A DNA stretch of 64,000 bases, taken from the NCBI GenBank assembly GCA_009782555.1, contig WRIV01000001.1, forward strand, positions 1-64,000, in the 5' to 3' direction. Numbering within the stretch: position 1 is the first letter of the stretch; every line of letters begins with the position of its first letter. The notes below the pieces were generated by a model, which was not told the DNA's origin, ran no database searches, and saw only the letters and a program-made list of their open reading frames with translations. The position numbers were made by a program, and so were the translations under genes. The stretch comes from Treponema sp. GTDB taxonomy: Bacteria; Spirochaetota; Spirochaetia; Treponematales; Breznakiellaceae. This document shows positions 34,704-44,788 of this stretch, piece after piece.

Positions 34704-36455
34704 ATGAAAAACAAGATCAGTTTTGCCCTGTTATTTACAGCCATTACCCTTTCCCTTCCTGCCCAAACCAGAGAACCGCCGATAAGCGCCGAACCGATTT
34801 GGGAACAGGACCTTAGGGGAACCGTGGCCGGCCTTCCTACCCTTCAGGCGGAATCGGCAGTGGTGGTTTTGGAAGAAGGGGATGTCAAATCTTACAGCCG
34901 CTTCGGTAACTGGCTCTGGACCTACAATGCCGGAGAAAGACTTACTCCCCATGCCAGCCGGGCCCGGGAAGGTACCACCTATGTTTGTACCGCCAGCGGA
35001 GTGGTTATCGCCATTAACCGGGTAGGCAGGGAATTGTGGAAACTGAATCTGGAAACCCCCATTACTTCTCCTATTATCGTAGGCTGGGACGGCAGGCTTT
35101 TTATTCCCGCGGGGTCAAAAATGTTCTGCCGGACCGCATCGGGGTATTCCTTGTGGGGCATTGATTTGGGAAGTCCCATTTTTGTAAAACCCGTGCTGGA
35201 TCGCCGGGGCGGACTTGCCATGGTACTGGATAACAATCGGTTAACCCTGGTCAGCCACCTGAGTACCGTAGAGCAATTCCAACTCAATTCAAAACCTCTT
35301 CATATTGTTCCCCTTGAAACATCAATGGGGAAAGATTCGTTTTTTCTTTTTTATGCCAACGGCGCGGTGGAATGGATCTACCGGGAAAATGGAAAGCTGA
35401 CCAGTAAATCGCTGCCTTCTCTTCCCCAAACGCCGGCGGCGGCGGCAGGCTGGCAGGACAAAGTTGCGGTAACGCTCCGGGATGGCAGAGTTCAGCTTCT
35501 TTCCACCCCAGAGGGCGAAGTACTGTGGACCGAAAACAGCCATGAGACTGCCGCCGAACGGGGAACAGGAGTTGTGGAACCCTATTGGGCGGGCATGCAG
35601 TTTGATGAGCGGGGGATCTACACCCTTTCCGCCAAAGGAGTTACGGGCTTTAGAGAATCTGACGGCGCACGGCTGTGGATACTCCGCATTACCGGAGCAG
35701 CGACAATTCCTTCGTTCAGCGACGAGGGCTACCTTTACTCCGGCGGTACCGACCGTTACCTCCATGCGTACCGGGTCGAGGAACGGAAACGGAACATACC
35801 CCGGTCCATATACGGACCTGCTCCGGAAGGTTCCTACGGCCTGGGGAATCCTCCTCCTTCGTCATGGGCCAGTGCAGGGGTAACCCGCTATGATCCGCAG
35901 ATCATAAAAATGATGTACGACGAAATTGAAGATGCCATTAAGTCCGGACAGGTTGGCGAAAATGAGACCGAATATGTGGCCTATTTAATGGAAGTGGCGG
36001 GAATTTCTTTTTCCCCCACCTATTCGCCGGTCAGACCCCAGGTGCAAATTCTCGATCGGGCCGATTATATCCGGCAGCTGGGGTACCTTGGTTCCCGGGA
36101 AACGATTCCTTTTTTGACCAGGCTTTTTGCCCATAAATTTACCACCGGCGCCCATGCAGGTACCTATGAAGATCCGGAAATCCTAAAAGCCTGCTGCGAA
36201 GCCATTGGACGTATCGGGGTAGATCCTTCCGGAGATGCAATCCGGGCCTTTACCTACCTCTTGGCTCCGGATAATGCTACCATGGATCCAGGGGCCTTGA
36301 TCGCTGCGGCCACCGCCACCAGGGATCTATGCCGTTTTTCCGGCCCCCCCCTGGCGGATGCGGGAATAAGGCTTTTGCGGGCCTTTACCGCCACGGATTT
36401 TCCCAATGTGGTGAAACGTCATGCTACTAATCTGCTGGAGAATCTGTACCGGTAG
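34704..36455 (+). CDS. exported PQQ-like beta-propeller protein with HEAT-like C-terminus
   Basis: A 583-residue exported protein. The signal peptide covers about residues 1-20 (MKNKIS, a hydrophobic core, SLPAQT). Repeats with W-x-x-x-hydrophobic blades (GNWLWTYN, GRELWKLN, GYSLWGID, GEVLWTEN, GARLWILR) form a PQQ/WD-like propeller over about residues 30-370. The last 170 residues are helical with HEAT-like repeats (YIRQLGYLGSRETIPFL). No PQQ ligands are evident, so a scaffolding role in the envelope is more likely than catalysis. The earlier in-frame ATG at 34650 lies inside dus and lacks a signal peptide at the right place, so 34704 is chosen. It is convergent with the rhomboid gene, 7 bp apart. 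Confidence 0.72.
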   Translation: MKNKISFALLFTAITLSLPAQTREPPISAEPIWEQDLRGTVAGLPTLQAESAVVVLEEGDVKSYSRFGNWLWTYNAGERLTPHASRAREGTTYVCTASGVVIAINRVGRELWKLNLETPITSPIIVGWDGRLFIPAGSKMFCRTASGYSLWGIDLGSPIFVKPVLDRRGGLAMVLDNNRLTLVSHLSTVEQFQLNSKPLHIVPLETSMGKDSFFLFYANGAVEWIYRENGKLTSKSLPSLPQTPAAAAGWQDKVAVTLRDGRVQLLSTPEGEVLWTENSHETAAERGTGVVEPYWAGMQFDERGIYTLSAKGVTGFRESDGARLWILRITGAATIPSFSDEGYLYSGGTDRYLHAYRVEERKRNIPRSIYGPAPEGSYGLGNPPPSSWASAGVTRYDPQIIKMMYDEIEDAIKSGQVGENETEYVAYLMEVAGISFSPTYSPVRPQVQILDRADYIRQLGYLGSRETIPFLTRLFAHKFTTGAHAGTYEDPEILKACCEAIGRIGVDPSGDAIRAFTYLLAPDNATMDPGALIAAATATRDLCRFSGPPLADAGIRLLRAFTATDFPNVVKRHATNLLENLYR

Positions 36456-36462
36456 CTTGCTG

Positions 36463-37089
36463 TCATCTGCCCCGGAACGCCTGCCAGGGATTAATGCGAA
36501 AGCGGATTAAAAAATACAGCCACCCCGCGGCGAATCCAAAAAGATGGGTCAGGTGAGCCACCCTGCTCTGTATGCCGGTCATTGAAAAAAACAATTCCAG
36601 GGCAGTAAAGCCCAGGACCATTACCGGGGCCCGCAGGGGGATGATCCCCCAGATGTAGATAATGGCATCGGGGAAAAAGGCGGCAAAGGCCAGTTCCACC
36701 GCAAAAAGGGCTCCGGAGGCGCCCAATAGGATCGCTGGAGAATTCGTAAAATGATATACCGCAAAAGATAGAATTCCCGCCAGAGTTCCGGTAACAAAAT
36801 AGTACAAAAGAAATTCCCTGCTCCCCATCCGCCGTTCAACCTGGATCCCAAAGATAAAGAGCCCCAGCATATTAAAAAGTATATGAGTAAAACTTCGAGG
36901 ATCATGGACAAACATATAGGTAACAAACTGCCATACCCAGCCTTCGATTATCAGGTAGGGGTTCATCGCCAATAAGCCGGTTATCCACGGAATTAGGCGC
37001 TGGGCCAGGAAAACTAGCACATTGATTCCAATTAAATAATAGACAATAGAGGAATAACTGTAGCGGAATGACCCGCGTAGTATTTTCAT
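36463..37089 (-). CDS. rhomboid-family intramembrane serine protease
   Basis: A 208-residue membrane protein with about six hydrophobic segments. The catalytic Ser is in GASGA (about residue 125) and the catalytic His is in THLFGFAAG (about residue 180). An H-x-x-x-N pair lies in HILFNMLGLF, as in typical rhomboids. It should cleave substrates within the membrane; the substrate is unknown. A TTGCAA-N17-TATGGT element ends six bases before the ATG, suggesting a leaderless mRNA. It is divergent from a small exported protein, with a shared 50-bp promoter region. Confidence 0.88.
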   Translation of the reverse strand: MKILRGSFRYSYSSIVYYLIGINVLVFLAQRLIPWITGLLAMNPYLIIEGWVWQFVTYMFVHDPRSFTHILFNMLGLFIFGIQVERRMGSREFLLYYFVTGTLAGILSFAVYHFTNSPAILLGASGALFAVELAFAAFFPDAIIYIWGIIPLRAPVMVLGFTALELFFSMTGIQSRVAHLTHLFGFAAGWLYFLIRFRINPWQAFRGR

Positions 37090-37095
37090 TACATA

Positions 37096-37124
37096 ACCAT
37101 ACGCTGAAGCAGGTTCTCTTGCAA
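37096..37124 (-). promoter_or_regulatory. rhomboid promoter candidate, leaderless type
   Basis: On the minus strand, TTGCAA (37119-37124), a 17-base spacer and TATGGT (37096-37101) end six bases before the ATG at 37089. No Shine-Dalgarno sequence is present. Confidence 0.5.
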
Positions 37125-37139
37125 GCCGATATTTATAGC

Positions 37140-37793
37140 ATGATGCGGGTTTTGTTGGGGCTTTTATGCATTGCCCTTCCCATTTCTGCCCAGGAAGTGC
37201 TGCGGGGGGAAGTAAAGATAGAACTGGAACAGGTCCGGGGTTTTTCTATTGAAGAAATTGCCGACAATCGCATTTTAGAAATTGCGGAAGCCAGGGCTGC
37301 GGCGCGGGAAGAAGCGGCCCGGTATTTCGGAGTGATGATCTACGGGTGGTCCTTCCATTACGAGGTGGGGGAACGGGCCCGAAACATAGAAGAAAAACTG
37401 GAATTGACCCCTCTGGGGACGATCAGCGCCAATGATCCCCGGCTTGAAGTAACCGATGTTCAGCTGAAGGGCCCAAACCTGTATCTGTGGGCCGATTACC
37501 GTCCCGAAGAAACTCAGCGCTACAGGTTGGCCAAATGGAAGGCGGACAAGGTCAGAACCGCCCAGGGTTACGGACAGAGTTCTCTGGAGAACAAATATGC
37601 CGCTCTGGAGGACGCAGCCCGGGCCGCCCTTAGGGCTATACTCCGGGGCAGCGAGCGGAACCGCCCTAAGGAAGTATCCGGCTACATCAGCCTGGCGGCT
37701 TTTCCCCGGTACTGGATGGACAAAGGCCAATGGACTGCTTCGGGCCGTTTCCGGATAGAAATCATAGAAATCCTGCCTTTTGCCGCTTATTAA
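37140..37793 (+). CDS. exported protein of unknown function
   Basis: A 217-residue protein that I do not recognise. A signal peptide is clear (MMRVLLGLLCIALPISAQ). The mature part has an Ala/Arg/Glu-rich helical stretch (EIAEARAAAREEAARYFG) and a beta-rich remainder. This resembles small spirochaetal LPP20/FlgT-like lipoprotein folds only loosely. The frame is open from 37068, but 37140 or 37143 starts the signal peptide. GATATT ends six bases before 37140 and there is no ribosome binding site. It is probably periplasmic. Confidence 0.65.
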   Translation: MMRVLLGLLCIALPISAQEVLRGEVKIELEQVRGFSIEEIADNRILEIAEARAAAREEAARYFGVMIYGWSFHYEVGERARNIEEKLELTPLGTISANDPRLEVTDVQLKGPNLYLWADYRPEETQRYRLAKWKADKVRTAQGYGQSSLENKYAALEDAARAALRAILRGSERNRPKEVSGYISLAAFPRYWMDKGQWTASGRFRIEIIEILPFAAY

Positions 37794-37892
37794 GACTTTT
37801 TTCCCTGGATACTTTTACTGCTTTCATTGAATTTAAGAAGAAAAATAACACTGGACAGAAAAAGAAAACCATCCTATAATTGAGCAAAAGAA

Positions 37893-40800
37893 ATGGCATT
37901 TTTTAAGGCTTCCTTGCCGGGGACATTACTTTGTATTGTAGTATTGTCATTGCTGTTTCCGGCCTGCGAAAGGACCGGCTTGCCGGGTGACGCAGGACAG
38001 TTAATAAATTCCCAGGACAGTTTTCCTGTCTACGCTTCCTACAGGGACATACCGGGTGTAACCCAGGAAGAAATTAACGCCATCGAAGAATTCCGCAAGA
38101 ATGGCCGGACCTTTGTGTACGGAGCTTATCTTACTTCAGAATGTTTTGACGATGCCGGCCATATAGGCGGATTTGGAGTGTTGTTCTGCCAATGGCTTAG
38201 CAGCTTATTCGATCTCAATTTTACCCCGGTCATTTATGAATGGACCGATCTGTTAAGCGGTCTGGAAGCGGGGACAATCGACTTTACAGGAGAATTGACC
38301 GCCACTCCTGAACGGCTGACAACATACCTTATGACCAGTACCATAGCCCAGCGAACGGTGATTATTACCACGGTTACCCATCATCCCGATCCTGCGGCCG
38401 TGTCCACATGGCGGAAACCGCGCTTTGGTTACCTGACCAATTCCGTTACCTCTGCCATGATCCAGCCAACCCTGTCTTTCGAAACAGATACGATCTTTGT
38501 TGATTCTACAGAAGAAGCCTACCGCCTGCTCAGGGAAGAAAAAATAGATGCCTTTATCGAAGACGGGTACGAGGGAGTGGTAACAGTTCAAAATGATTTG
38601 ACCATAGCGGAAATTATTCCCGCCGTTTACAATCCCGTTTCCATGGCGGCCCGAAAGGCAGAACTGGCTCCCATTATTTCGGTGGTGCAAAAATATTTAA
38701 ACCAGGGTGCTCTTTACCAGATGGTAAGTTTGTACAATCAGGGATACAAAGATTACTTTACCTATTGTTTTCATGCTTCCCTTACGGAAGAAGAAAAGGC
38801 TTATGTATCATCCCGTGACGGCAGCCAGGGCGATATAAAGCCCATTCCCTTTGTCATGGAAAAAGATAACTATCCCTGGGCGTTCTACGATAAAACCGAA
38901 AAAGCCTGGCAGGGAATAGCCTGGGATGTGCTAAAAAAAATTGAGTCCATCAGCGGCCTCCATTTTGAAGTAGTCAGTACCAAGGACGATACCTGGTCGG
39001 ATAATCTTGTCCAGCTTGAAAGAGGCGAGGGATCGTTTGTTTCAAAACTGATCCGCACTAGTGATCGAAAAGACCATTTTCTCTGGAGCGAAGTTCCTTA
39101 TGCCACAGATAATTTTGCCCTCCTGTCAAAAAAGGAAGCCCCTGATGTAGGGATTAACGAAATTCTCTATTCCAGGGTTGGACTTTTGGCTAATTCAGCT
39201 TATTCCGAGTATTTTCCCCTTTGGTTCCCCAATCATCCCAATATGGTAACATTTCTCACCAGGGCAGAAGCCTTGAAAGCTCTTGATAAGGGTGAAATAG
39301 ACCTTTATATGGGAACCAGAGACACAATCCTTAACCTGACCAATTACATGGAAAAACCTGGATACAAGGTAAATTTGGTCTTCTACCAAACCGCCGATTC
39401 ATACTTTGGCTTTAACCCAGACGAAAAAATTCTCTGTTCGGTAATCAGCAAAGCCCAAGGGTTGGTAAATACGGAACTTCTGGAAAACCGCTGGTTAAGC
39501 CGGACCTTTGATTACCAGCATAAACTTATCAGTCAAAGACAGTTCTATCTGATCGGTTTTTCTATAGCCCTGGGGGTGATAGTTTTTCTCCTTTTCGCTC
39601 TTCTGCAAAAGTCCAAAAAATCAAGACATCATCTTAAGGTGCTGGTCAGACGGCGGACCAGGGAACTGGAAATCCAAAAAGACGCCGCCCAAAACGCATT
39701 CAAGGTAAAAAACCGCTTCTTGGCAAACATGAGTCACGAGATTCGTACCCCCCTTAATGCAATCATTGGTCTTTCCATAGCGGAACTGGAACGGGCCCGT
39801 CCGGAATCCAAAGAAAACCTTTCTTCTATTAGCCGTTCCGGTTCCACCCTGCTCACCCTGATTAATGATCTTCTGGAAATTTCCAGCATCGAATCGGGGG
39901 ATATACAGCTTAAGAACGAAGATTACTCGCTGCCCATATTTATCAACAACGTAACTGTTTCGACAAAAGTAAGGATTGGAAACAAAAAAATCAATTTTCA
40001 GATCGAAACGGATGAAAACCTGCCGGTTAAACTTCATGGCGATATACGCCGGGTTAAACAGATCCTGATAAATCTCCTTTCCAATGCTGTTAAGTTTACC
40101 AACGAAGGAACTATCACCCTGCGTACCGGTTTTATAAGACCGGACAAGGAAGGCGAGATTATTTTGTACTTTGAGGTCAGCGACACAGGAATCGGAATCC
40201 AGAACGAAAACATGGAGAAGATCTTTACCGATTATGGCCAGATCGATACGGAAAGCAGCCGTGCCACCGGCGGCGCCGGTATGGGCCTCCTTATCTCCAA
40301 AAAGCTCGCAGAACTGATGGGTGGAAATCTAACTGCAGTAAGCAACTTTGGCAGGGGCAGCGTTTTTGCCGTCTATATACCTCAAAAAATTGGAAGCAAA
40401 ACAATTCTGGGTATAGATGCGGTGGAAAAACTTAGGACCTTTAGCTGGAAAGAAGATCAGGAAGAAAAACTGTTCCTTCCCTATGCCCGGGTATTGGTGG
40501 TGGACGATGTGCAAACCAACCATGCGGTGGCTAAGGGGATTATGAAACCCTACAAGATGATCGTAGATTCCGTTATGTCCGGTCAGGAAGCGGTAGACCT
40601 TATTTCCAGGGCGGAGATGCATTACGATGCAATTTTTATGGATCACATGATGCCCGGTATGGACGGCGTAGAGGCGGCTAAATTAATTCGGGAACTGGAC
40701 ACCGGTTATGCCCGAGACATACCGATTATTGCCCTTACTGCCAATGCCGTACCGGGAATTGAAGAACTGTTCCTTGCCAACGGTTTTAACGCTTTTATGA

Positions 40801-41573
40801 CCAAACCCATTAACGTTAATGTATTGAATACCGTATTGAATAAATGGGTCAGGGATGAAGCAAAAGACGAGATCTTTGCCAGTGTTGCACTGGAAGAAGA
40901 AGAACAAACACAAGACGGGATTTTAACCGCCTATAACATCGAAGGGGTGGATTTGCTCGCCGGTGCCGCCCAGTTTGGCGGAGAAGAAAATTATCTTGAG
41001 ATTGTAAAAGTTTTTGTCAACGATACTCCAAAACTGTTAAAGGAAGTTCAAAATTTTTTAAATGGATTCCGTATTATGCCGGCGGCGGCGGCGGCGGCCC
41101 TGGATTCTCTAAAGAACTATACGATTACGGTTCATGGCATTAAAGGTTCCTGTTATGGAATTTGCGCCACTCCGGTGGGAGACCTGGCCAAGGAACTGGA
41201 AATGGCCGCAAAAGCCCAGGACTTAAACATGGTAATGGAATTGAATAATCAATTCATCGAAGCCACGGAAAAACTGGTGGATGAACTCAAAGTGCTGATC
41301 CCCAAAAAAGATGAAAAACCCAAGGAACAAAAAAATACTCCGGACCCGGCGATACTGCAGAAATTGCTGGATGCCGCCCGATCTTATAACATCAACAATA
41401 TACTCGATACCCTTGATGAACTGGAACAGTACGATTATAAAGAAGACAGCAATCTTGTTTTGCAGCTTCGTGAAGCGGCGAACAATTATGAATATGGCGA
41501 TATAATTAGACTCCTTTGTTCTATTCCTGAAGTCAGAGATGACGACTCTATCGACTCGGAAACTGCCGGGTAA
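37893..41573 (+). CDS. hybrid histidine kinase with two periplasmic solute-binding domains, receiver and HPt
   Basis: A 1226-residue BvgS/EvgS-like sensor. It has an N-terminal export segment ending in a lipobox-like LLFPAC (Cys about residue 26) and two SBP_bac_3-type domains (about 70-290 and 320-530). A membrane helix (about 553-575) and coiled linker follow. The kinase core has H615 in MSHEIRTPL and N, G1 and G2 boxes (NLLSNAVKFT, DTGIGI, GAGMGL). The receiver has Asp917 (FMDHMMPGMDG), and the HPt domain has His1081 (VHGIKGSC). A GGC repeat run before the HPt encodes five Ala. It should pass phosphate His-Asp-His to an unlinked regulator; none is adjacent. A TATAAT lies 12 bases before the ATG. 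Confidence 0.9.
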   Translation: MAFFKASLPGTLLCIVVLSLLFPACERTGLPGDAGQLINSQDSFPVYASYRDIPGVTQEEINAIEEFRKNGRTFVYGAYLTSECFDDAGHIGGFGVLFCQWLSSLFDLNFTPVIYEWTDLLSGLEAGTIDFTGELTATPERLTTYLMTSTIAQRTVIITTVTHHPDPAAVSTWRKPRFGYLTNSVTSAMIQPTLSFETDTIFVDSTEEAYRLLREEKIDAFIEDGYEGVVTVQNDLTIAEIIPAVYNPVSMAARKAELAPIISVVQKYLNQGALYQMVSLYNQGYKDYFTYCFHASLTEEEKAYVSSRDGSQGDIKPIPFVMEKDNYPWAFYDKTEKAWQGIAWDVLKKIESISGLHFEVVSTKDDTWSDNLVQLERGEGSFVSKLIRTSDRKDHFLWSEVPYATDNFALLSKKEAPDVGINEILYSRVGLLANSAYSEYFPLWFPNHPNMVTFLTRAEALKALDKGEIDLYMGTRDTILNLTNYMEKPGYKVNLVFYQTADSYFGFNPDEKILCSVISKAQGLVNTELLENRWLSRTFDYQHKLISQRQFYLIGFSIALGVIVFLLFALLQKSKKSRHHLKVLVRRRTRELEIQKDAAQNAFKVKNRFLANMSHEIRTPLNAIIGLSIAELERARPESKENLSSISRSGSTLLTLINDLLEISSIESGDIQLKNEDYSLPIFINNVTVSTKVRIGNKKINFQIETDENLPVKLHGDIRRVKQILINLLSNAVKFTNEGTITLRTGFIRPDKEGEIILYFEVSDTGIGIQNENMEKIFTDYGQIDTESSRATGGAGMGLLISKKLAELMGGNLTAVSNFGRGSVFAVYIPQKIGSKTILGIDAVEKLRTFSWKEDQEEKLFLPYARVLVVDDVQTNHAVAKGIMKPYKMIVDSVMSGQEAVDLISRAEMHYDAIFMDHMMPGMDGVEAAKLIRELDTGYARDIPIIALTANAVPGIEELFLANGFNAFMTKPINVNVLNTVLNKWVRDEAKDEIFASVALEEEEQTQDGILTAYNIEGVDLLAGAAQFGGEENYLEIVKVFVNDTPKLLKEVQNFLNGFRIMPAAAAAALDSLKNYTITVHGIKGSCYGICATPVGDLAKELEMAAKAQDLNMVMELNNQFIEATEKLVDELKVLIPKKDEKPKEQKNTPDPAILQKLLDAARSYNINNILDTLDELEQYDYKEDSNLVLQLREAANNYEYGDIIRLLCSIPEVRDDDSIDSETAG

Positions 41574-41656
41574 TTCTGTTTAAAATCATGCAGTCTTTTA
41601 AAAACTAAACCTTCTCAAAACCCGGAAAAATTGATACCCTAAAGCAAAGGAATCGT

Positions 41657-43294
41657 ATGGATCTGCACAGCACAATAAAAAACCTCCATCCTCTGGAGAT
41701 AAAAATTCTCCTTTACTATAAAAAAAGCGATGAGCTTACCATCGACCGGGTTGAAAAAGATTTAAACCTGAAAAGCGGTAATGGCAACCAGGCTCTATCC
41801 TGGCTTGAGGGAAAGGGCATTGTGCAGGAACTGCGCCGAACAGCTTCGGTTTTTTATGAATTGACGGGACTTGGTCAGGAGTGGAAGGAAAAGGGAAGTC
41901 CGGAAGAACGGATCCTTGAACTAATACGGCAAAGGCAAAAAACGATGCAGGATAGGCCGAAGCTGCCCGAAATTGCCCAGGCCCTTAAAATGGAAAACAA
42001 GGATATTGGCAGTGCCTTTGGCAGCCTGTCAAAATTAGGCGTGCTGGCGATGGACGGCGAAAAAAAAGTAACTATCACCCTGCCCTTGGAGCATCTTGAC
42101 AATCCGGAAAAAAATCCGTTGTTAGCGCATTTTACCCTTATGCAGGGCCTCTTTAATAAAGTAATCATGGATGGCGGCATATTGGCTGAAACATCCCTTA
42201 GTGATGCCGAAAAAAAAATCATTGCCAGTATCGCCAAAAAACGCGGGGCGGACAATGCAGCTTTCCGCCTGATCGAACGGGAAATTGTGGTCTTTGGTTT
42301 TACCACGGCGGAAGACGGCTCTGTCCCTGCAGAAAAAGCCGCCGCCATACTCAAAGCTCAGGGTATTACCGGCGAGGAAATTGGTGTTCTGACAACGGAG
42401 ATGCTTGCCGAGGGAAGTTGGAAGGGGAGGGCTTTCCGTTCCTACAATGTAAAGGTTCCCCCTACCCGGCTTGTTCCCGGGCGGACCAATCCCTATGCGC
42501 AATTTCTGGAAAATGTAAAAGATAAACTTGCTTCTTTGGGGTTTGAAGAATTCGACGGCTCCCTGGTGGAAACAGAATTCTGGAATTCCGATGCCCTTTT
42601 TATGCCCCAGTTCCATTCCGCCCGGGACATCCACGATGTATACCGGATTGCAGAACCGGCTCATGCCAGAACCATTGAAGAACCCTGGCTTTCCAATGTA
42701 GCCGCCGCCCACGAAAATGGAGGCACTACCGGAAGCCGGGGATGGAACTATGCTTTTGACCGGGACTTTACCCGCCATCTTATCCTTCGCAGCCAGGGGA
42801 CTGTCCTTTCCGCCAAAACCCTGCCGGCGGCAAAAATTCCCGGCAAGTACTTTGGTATAGTCCGTTGTTTTCGTTATGACCGGGTAGATGCTACCCACCT
42901 CCCTGACTTTTACCAAACAGAAGGTATCGTTTTGGGAGAAGAGGTAAACCTAAAAACCCTTTTGGGAATGCTGGAAATGTTCGCCCTGGAAGTAGCGGGA
43001 GCAAAAGAGGTAAAGTACGTTCCCGGTTATTTTCCCTTTACCGAACCTTCTGTGGAAGTTCACATCAAGCATCCCGTCCTGGGCTGGTTCGAATTGGGCG
43101 GTTCGGGAATTTTTCGGCCCGAGGTGACAGAAAGCCTGGGTGTCCATGTACCGGTGGCAGCCTGGGGGATTGGTATTGACCGCATGGCCCTGATGGCCCT
43201 GGGACTTAACGACTTACGGGACCTGTTCAGCTACGACATCGAAAGCGTGCGGCTCAGGAGGACCAAAGCGGCGGCGTCCATGCCAAAGGCCTAG
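41657..43294 (+). CDS. pheS: phenylalanyl-tRNA synthetase alpha subunit, archaeal/eukaryal type
   Basis: A 545-residue PheS with N-terminal winged-helix-like repeats (about residues 1-150), as in the archaeal and cytosolic eukaryal enzyme, instead of the bacterial coiled coil. The class II catalytic core includes the motif-2 region FRYDRVDATHLPDFYQTEG and motif 3 near the C-terminus (GIGIDRMALMALG). Spirochaetes are known to have this archaeal-like PheRS, which supports the organism call. AAAGGA is upstream of the ATG. Unlike the usual pheST operon, pheT lies 1.5 kb away with an antisense creD in between. Confidence 0.95.
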   Translation: MDLHSTIKNLHPLEIKILLYYKKSDELTIDRVEKDLNLKSGNGNQALSWLEGKGIVQELRRTASVFYELTGLGQEWKEKGSPEERILELIRQRQKTMQDRPKLPEIAQALKMENKDIGSAFGSLSKLGVLAMDGEKKVTITLPLEHLDNPEKNPLLAHFTLMQGLFNKVIMDGGILAETSLSDAEKKIIASIAKKRGADNAAFRLIEREIVVFGFTTAEDGSVPAEKAAAILKAQGITGEEIGVLTTEMLAEGSWKGRAFRSYNVKVPPTRLVPGRTNPYAQFLENVKDKLASLGFEEFDGSLVETEFWNSDALFMPQFHSARDIHDVYRIAEPAHARTIEEPWLSNVAAAHENGGTTGSRGWNYAFDRDFTRHLILRSQGTVLSAKTLPAAKIPGKYFGIVRCFRYDRVDATHLPDFYQTEGIVLGEEVNLKTLLGMLEMFALEVAGAKEVKYVPGYFPFTEPSVEVHIKHPVLGWFELGGSGIFRPEVTESLGVHVPVAAWGIGIDRMALMALGLNDLRDLFSYDIESVRLRRTKAAASMPKA

Positions 43295-43309
43295 ATTTTC
43301 CCGGCTCTT

Positions 43310-44692
43310 TCAGATGTCATTTTTTATATGCATGCTTTTCCAGTCCAGCTTCCTTGTTAGGAACATAACGATGCCGCAGATAACAAACGCCGCTATTGAC
43401 CCGATAAGGAGCGCCCAGTCCTCGGCGTTAAGGGTAAGGTACAAGACAAGGTACAACAACGCCATGACAAGGCCCATATATGCGCTGCGGGTCCAGTTTT
43501 CCAGCAGTGAACGGGCATATAGTGTCATCATAAGGGTGAGTGCAGAAGCGGCAATAAGGTAGGCAATGGAAAAAGAAAGATGCTCCGAAATTGACAAAAG
43601 CAAAAGGTAAAAAATAACATTGGCCAGCCCTGAAAGCATATATTGCGCGGGATGGAACGATTTCTGCGAAAAAATTTCCAGAAAGAACAGCGTTAAAAAA
43701 GGGATGACCAAAAATAAAACAGCGTATTTTACAGCGCGCTCGTTCAACGCATAATGATCAAGGGGCTTAAAAAAATCAACGCCGAACAGCTCGCGCCTGA
43801 AATTAATATTTCCGTCATTTTCACCTTTTTCACCGGTAATCCAAAAAAGTGGAATAGAACGGCTTAAATAACTGATTTCCCATTCAGCGTCAAAACCGCT
43901 TTCCGAGAATGTGTGTTCCGCGGGTAAAAATCCCCCCTGATAGGACGGCGAAGGCCAGTTGGAACGAACATGTGTCTGGGTGATTTCCCCGATGGGAAGG
44001 GCCCGGATGGATTTTCCGCTTTGTACGGAAATCTGTATATCAAATGTATTCGGGCCGGCTGTGTCAAAGGGACTGGAGGCATTGATACCGCCGCTTCCCA
44101 TGTAGCCGATGGAAAAATTCCGGTTTCCTGGCTTAAAGAAAAGTTCACCGCCGTTCCAGTCTGCTTTTATGATTCTGCGGATACCTTTTTGGCTTGTCAA
44201 GCCAATGATAATTTCCGCCTGCTGGGGAAATAGTTCCTGGTTTGGTTTAAGTTCACCCCTGACCCGCTCAAAACTAAAAGAACCTGTCAACAAAACATCG
44301 CCGGAAAAAAGCGCAACAGAAAAAATACCCCGGGTTTTTTTTTGTACGGAAAAATCCGCTTGTATGTCCACATCCTTTGGCGTAATCCAAAGCGCTTTTT
44401 CGTGCTGCACTATTTCGATTTTTTCGCCCTCTTTCTCTGTTTTTGTGCGTAATTCTTCGAGCTCAACAATAGGTATGCGGATAATGGGACCATACAGTAC
44501 AAACTGGTCTCCCCAGGCTTCCATGATAGATTCCTCCGCCTCGACTGCACGGTGACTACGTTCGAACACCAGTGAACGAATCATTGAAATGGGAATGAGA
44601 AAAACAAAAATAAGGAGAACGAGCATGGCAATTTTAAATCCGCCGCTGGAAGTAATATCCCTGAATTTTCTAGGTTTATATTGATCTGACAT
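43310..44692 (-). CDS. creD: CreD-family inner-membrane protein
   Basis: A 460-residue membrane protein of the CreD (inner membrane resistance) family. One N-terminal membrane segment (about 20-42) is followed by a large extracytoplasmic domain of about 250 residues with the typical YGPIIRIPI strand, then several C-terminal membrane helices. CreD is tied to envelope stability and beta-lactam or colicin tolerance. GGAGG is 5 bases before the ATG at 44692; the longer frame from 44722 is not used. It is inserted antisense between pheS and pheT. Confidence 0.85.
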   Translation of the reverse strand: MSDQYKPRKFRDITSSGGFKIAMLVLLIFVFLIPISMIRSLVFERSHRAVEAEESIMEAWGDQFVLYGPIIRIPIVELEELRTKTEKEGEKIEIVQHEKALWITPKDVDIQADFSVQKKTRGIFSVALFSGDVLLTGSFSFERVRGELKPNQELFPQQAEIIIGLTSQKGIRRIIKADWNGGELFFKPGNRNFSIGYMGSGGINASSPFDTAGPNTFDIQISVQSGKSIRALPIGEITQTHVRSNWPSPSYQGGFLPAEHTFSESGFDAEWEISYLSRSIPLFWITGEKGENDGNINFRRELFGVDFFKPLDHYALNERAVKYAVLFLVIPFLTLFFLEIFSQKSFHPAQYMLSGLANVIFYLLLLSISEHLSFSIAYLIAASALTLMMTLYARSLLENWTRSAYMGLVMALLYLVLYLTLNAEDWALLIGSIAAFVICGIVMFLTRKLDWKSMHIKNDI

Positions 44693-44788
44693 ACAAGCCT
44701 CCAGCATTAGTATACCGTACATTTCTAAAAAAAACAGATCATAGACGCCGGGTCAAAAAACAGTTATAATTCCGTTCAGGAAAACAGG

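Noticed and set aside
42122-42916. 264-codon minus-strand frame opposite pheS
   Set aside because: Shadow of pheS; it has no recognisable domain.
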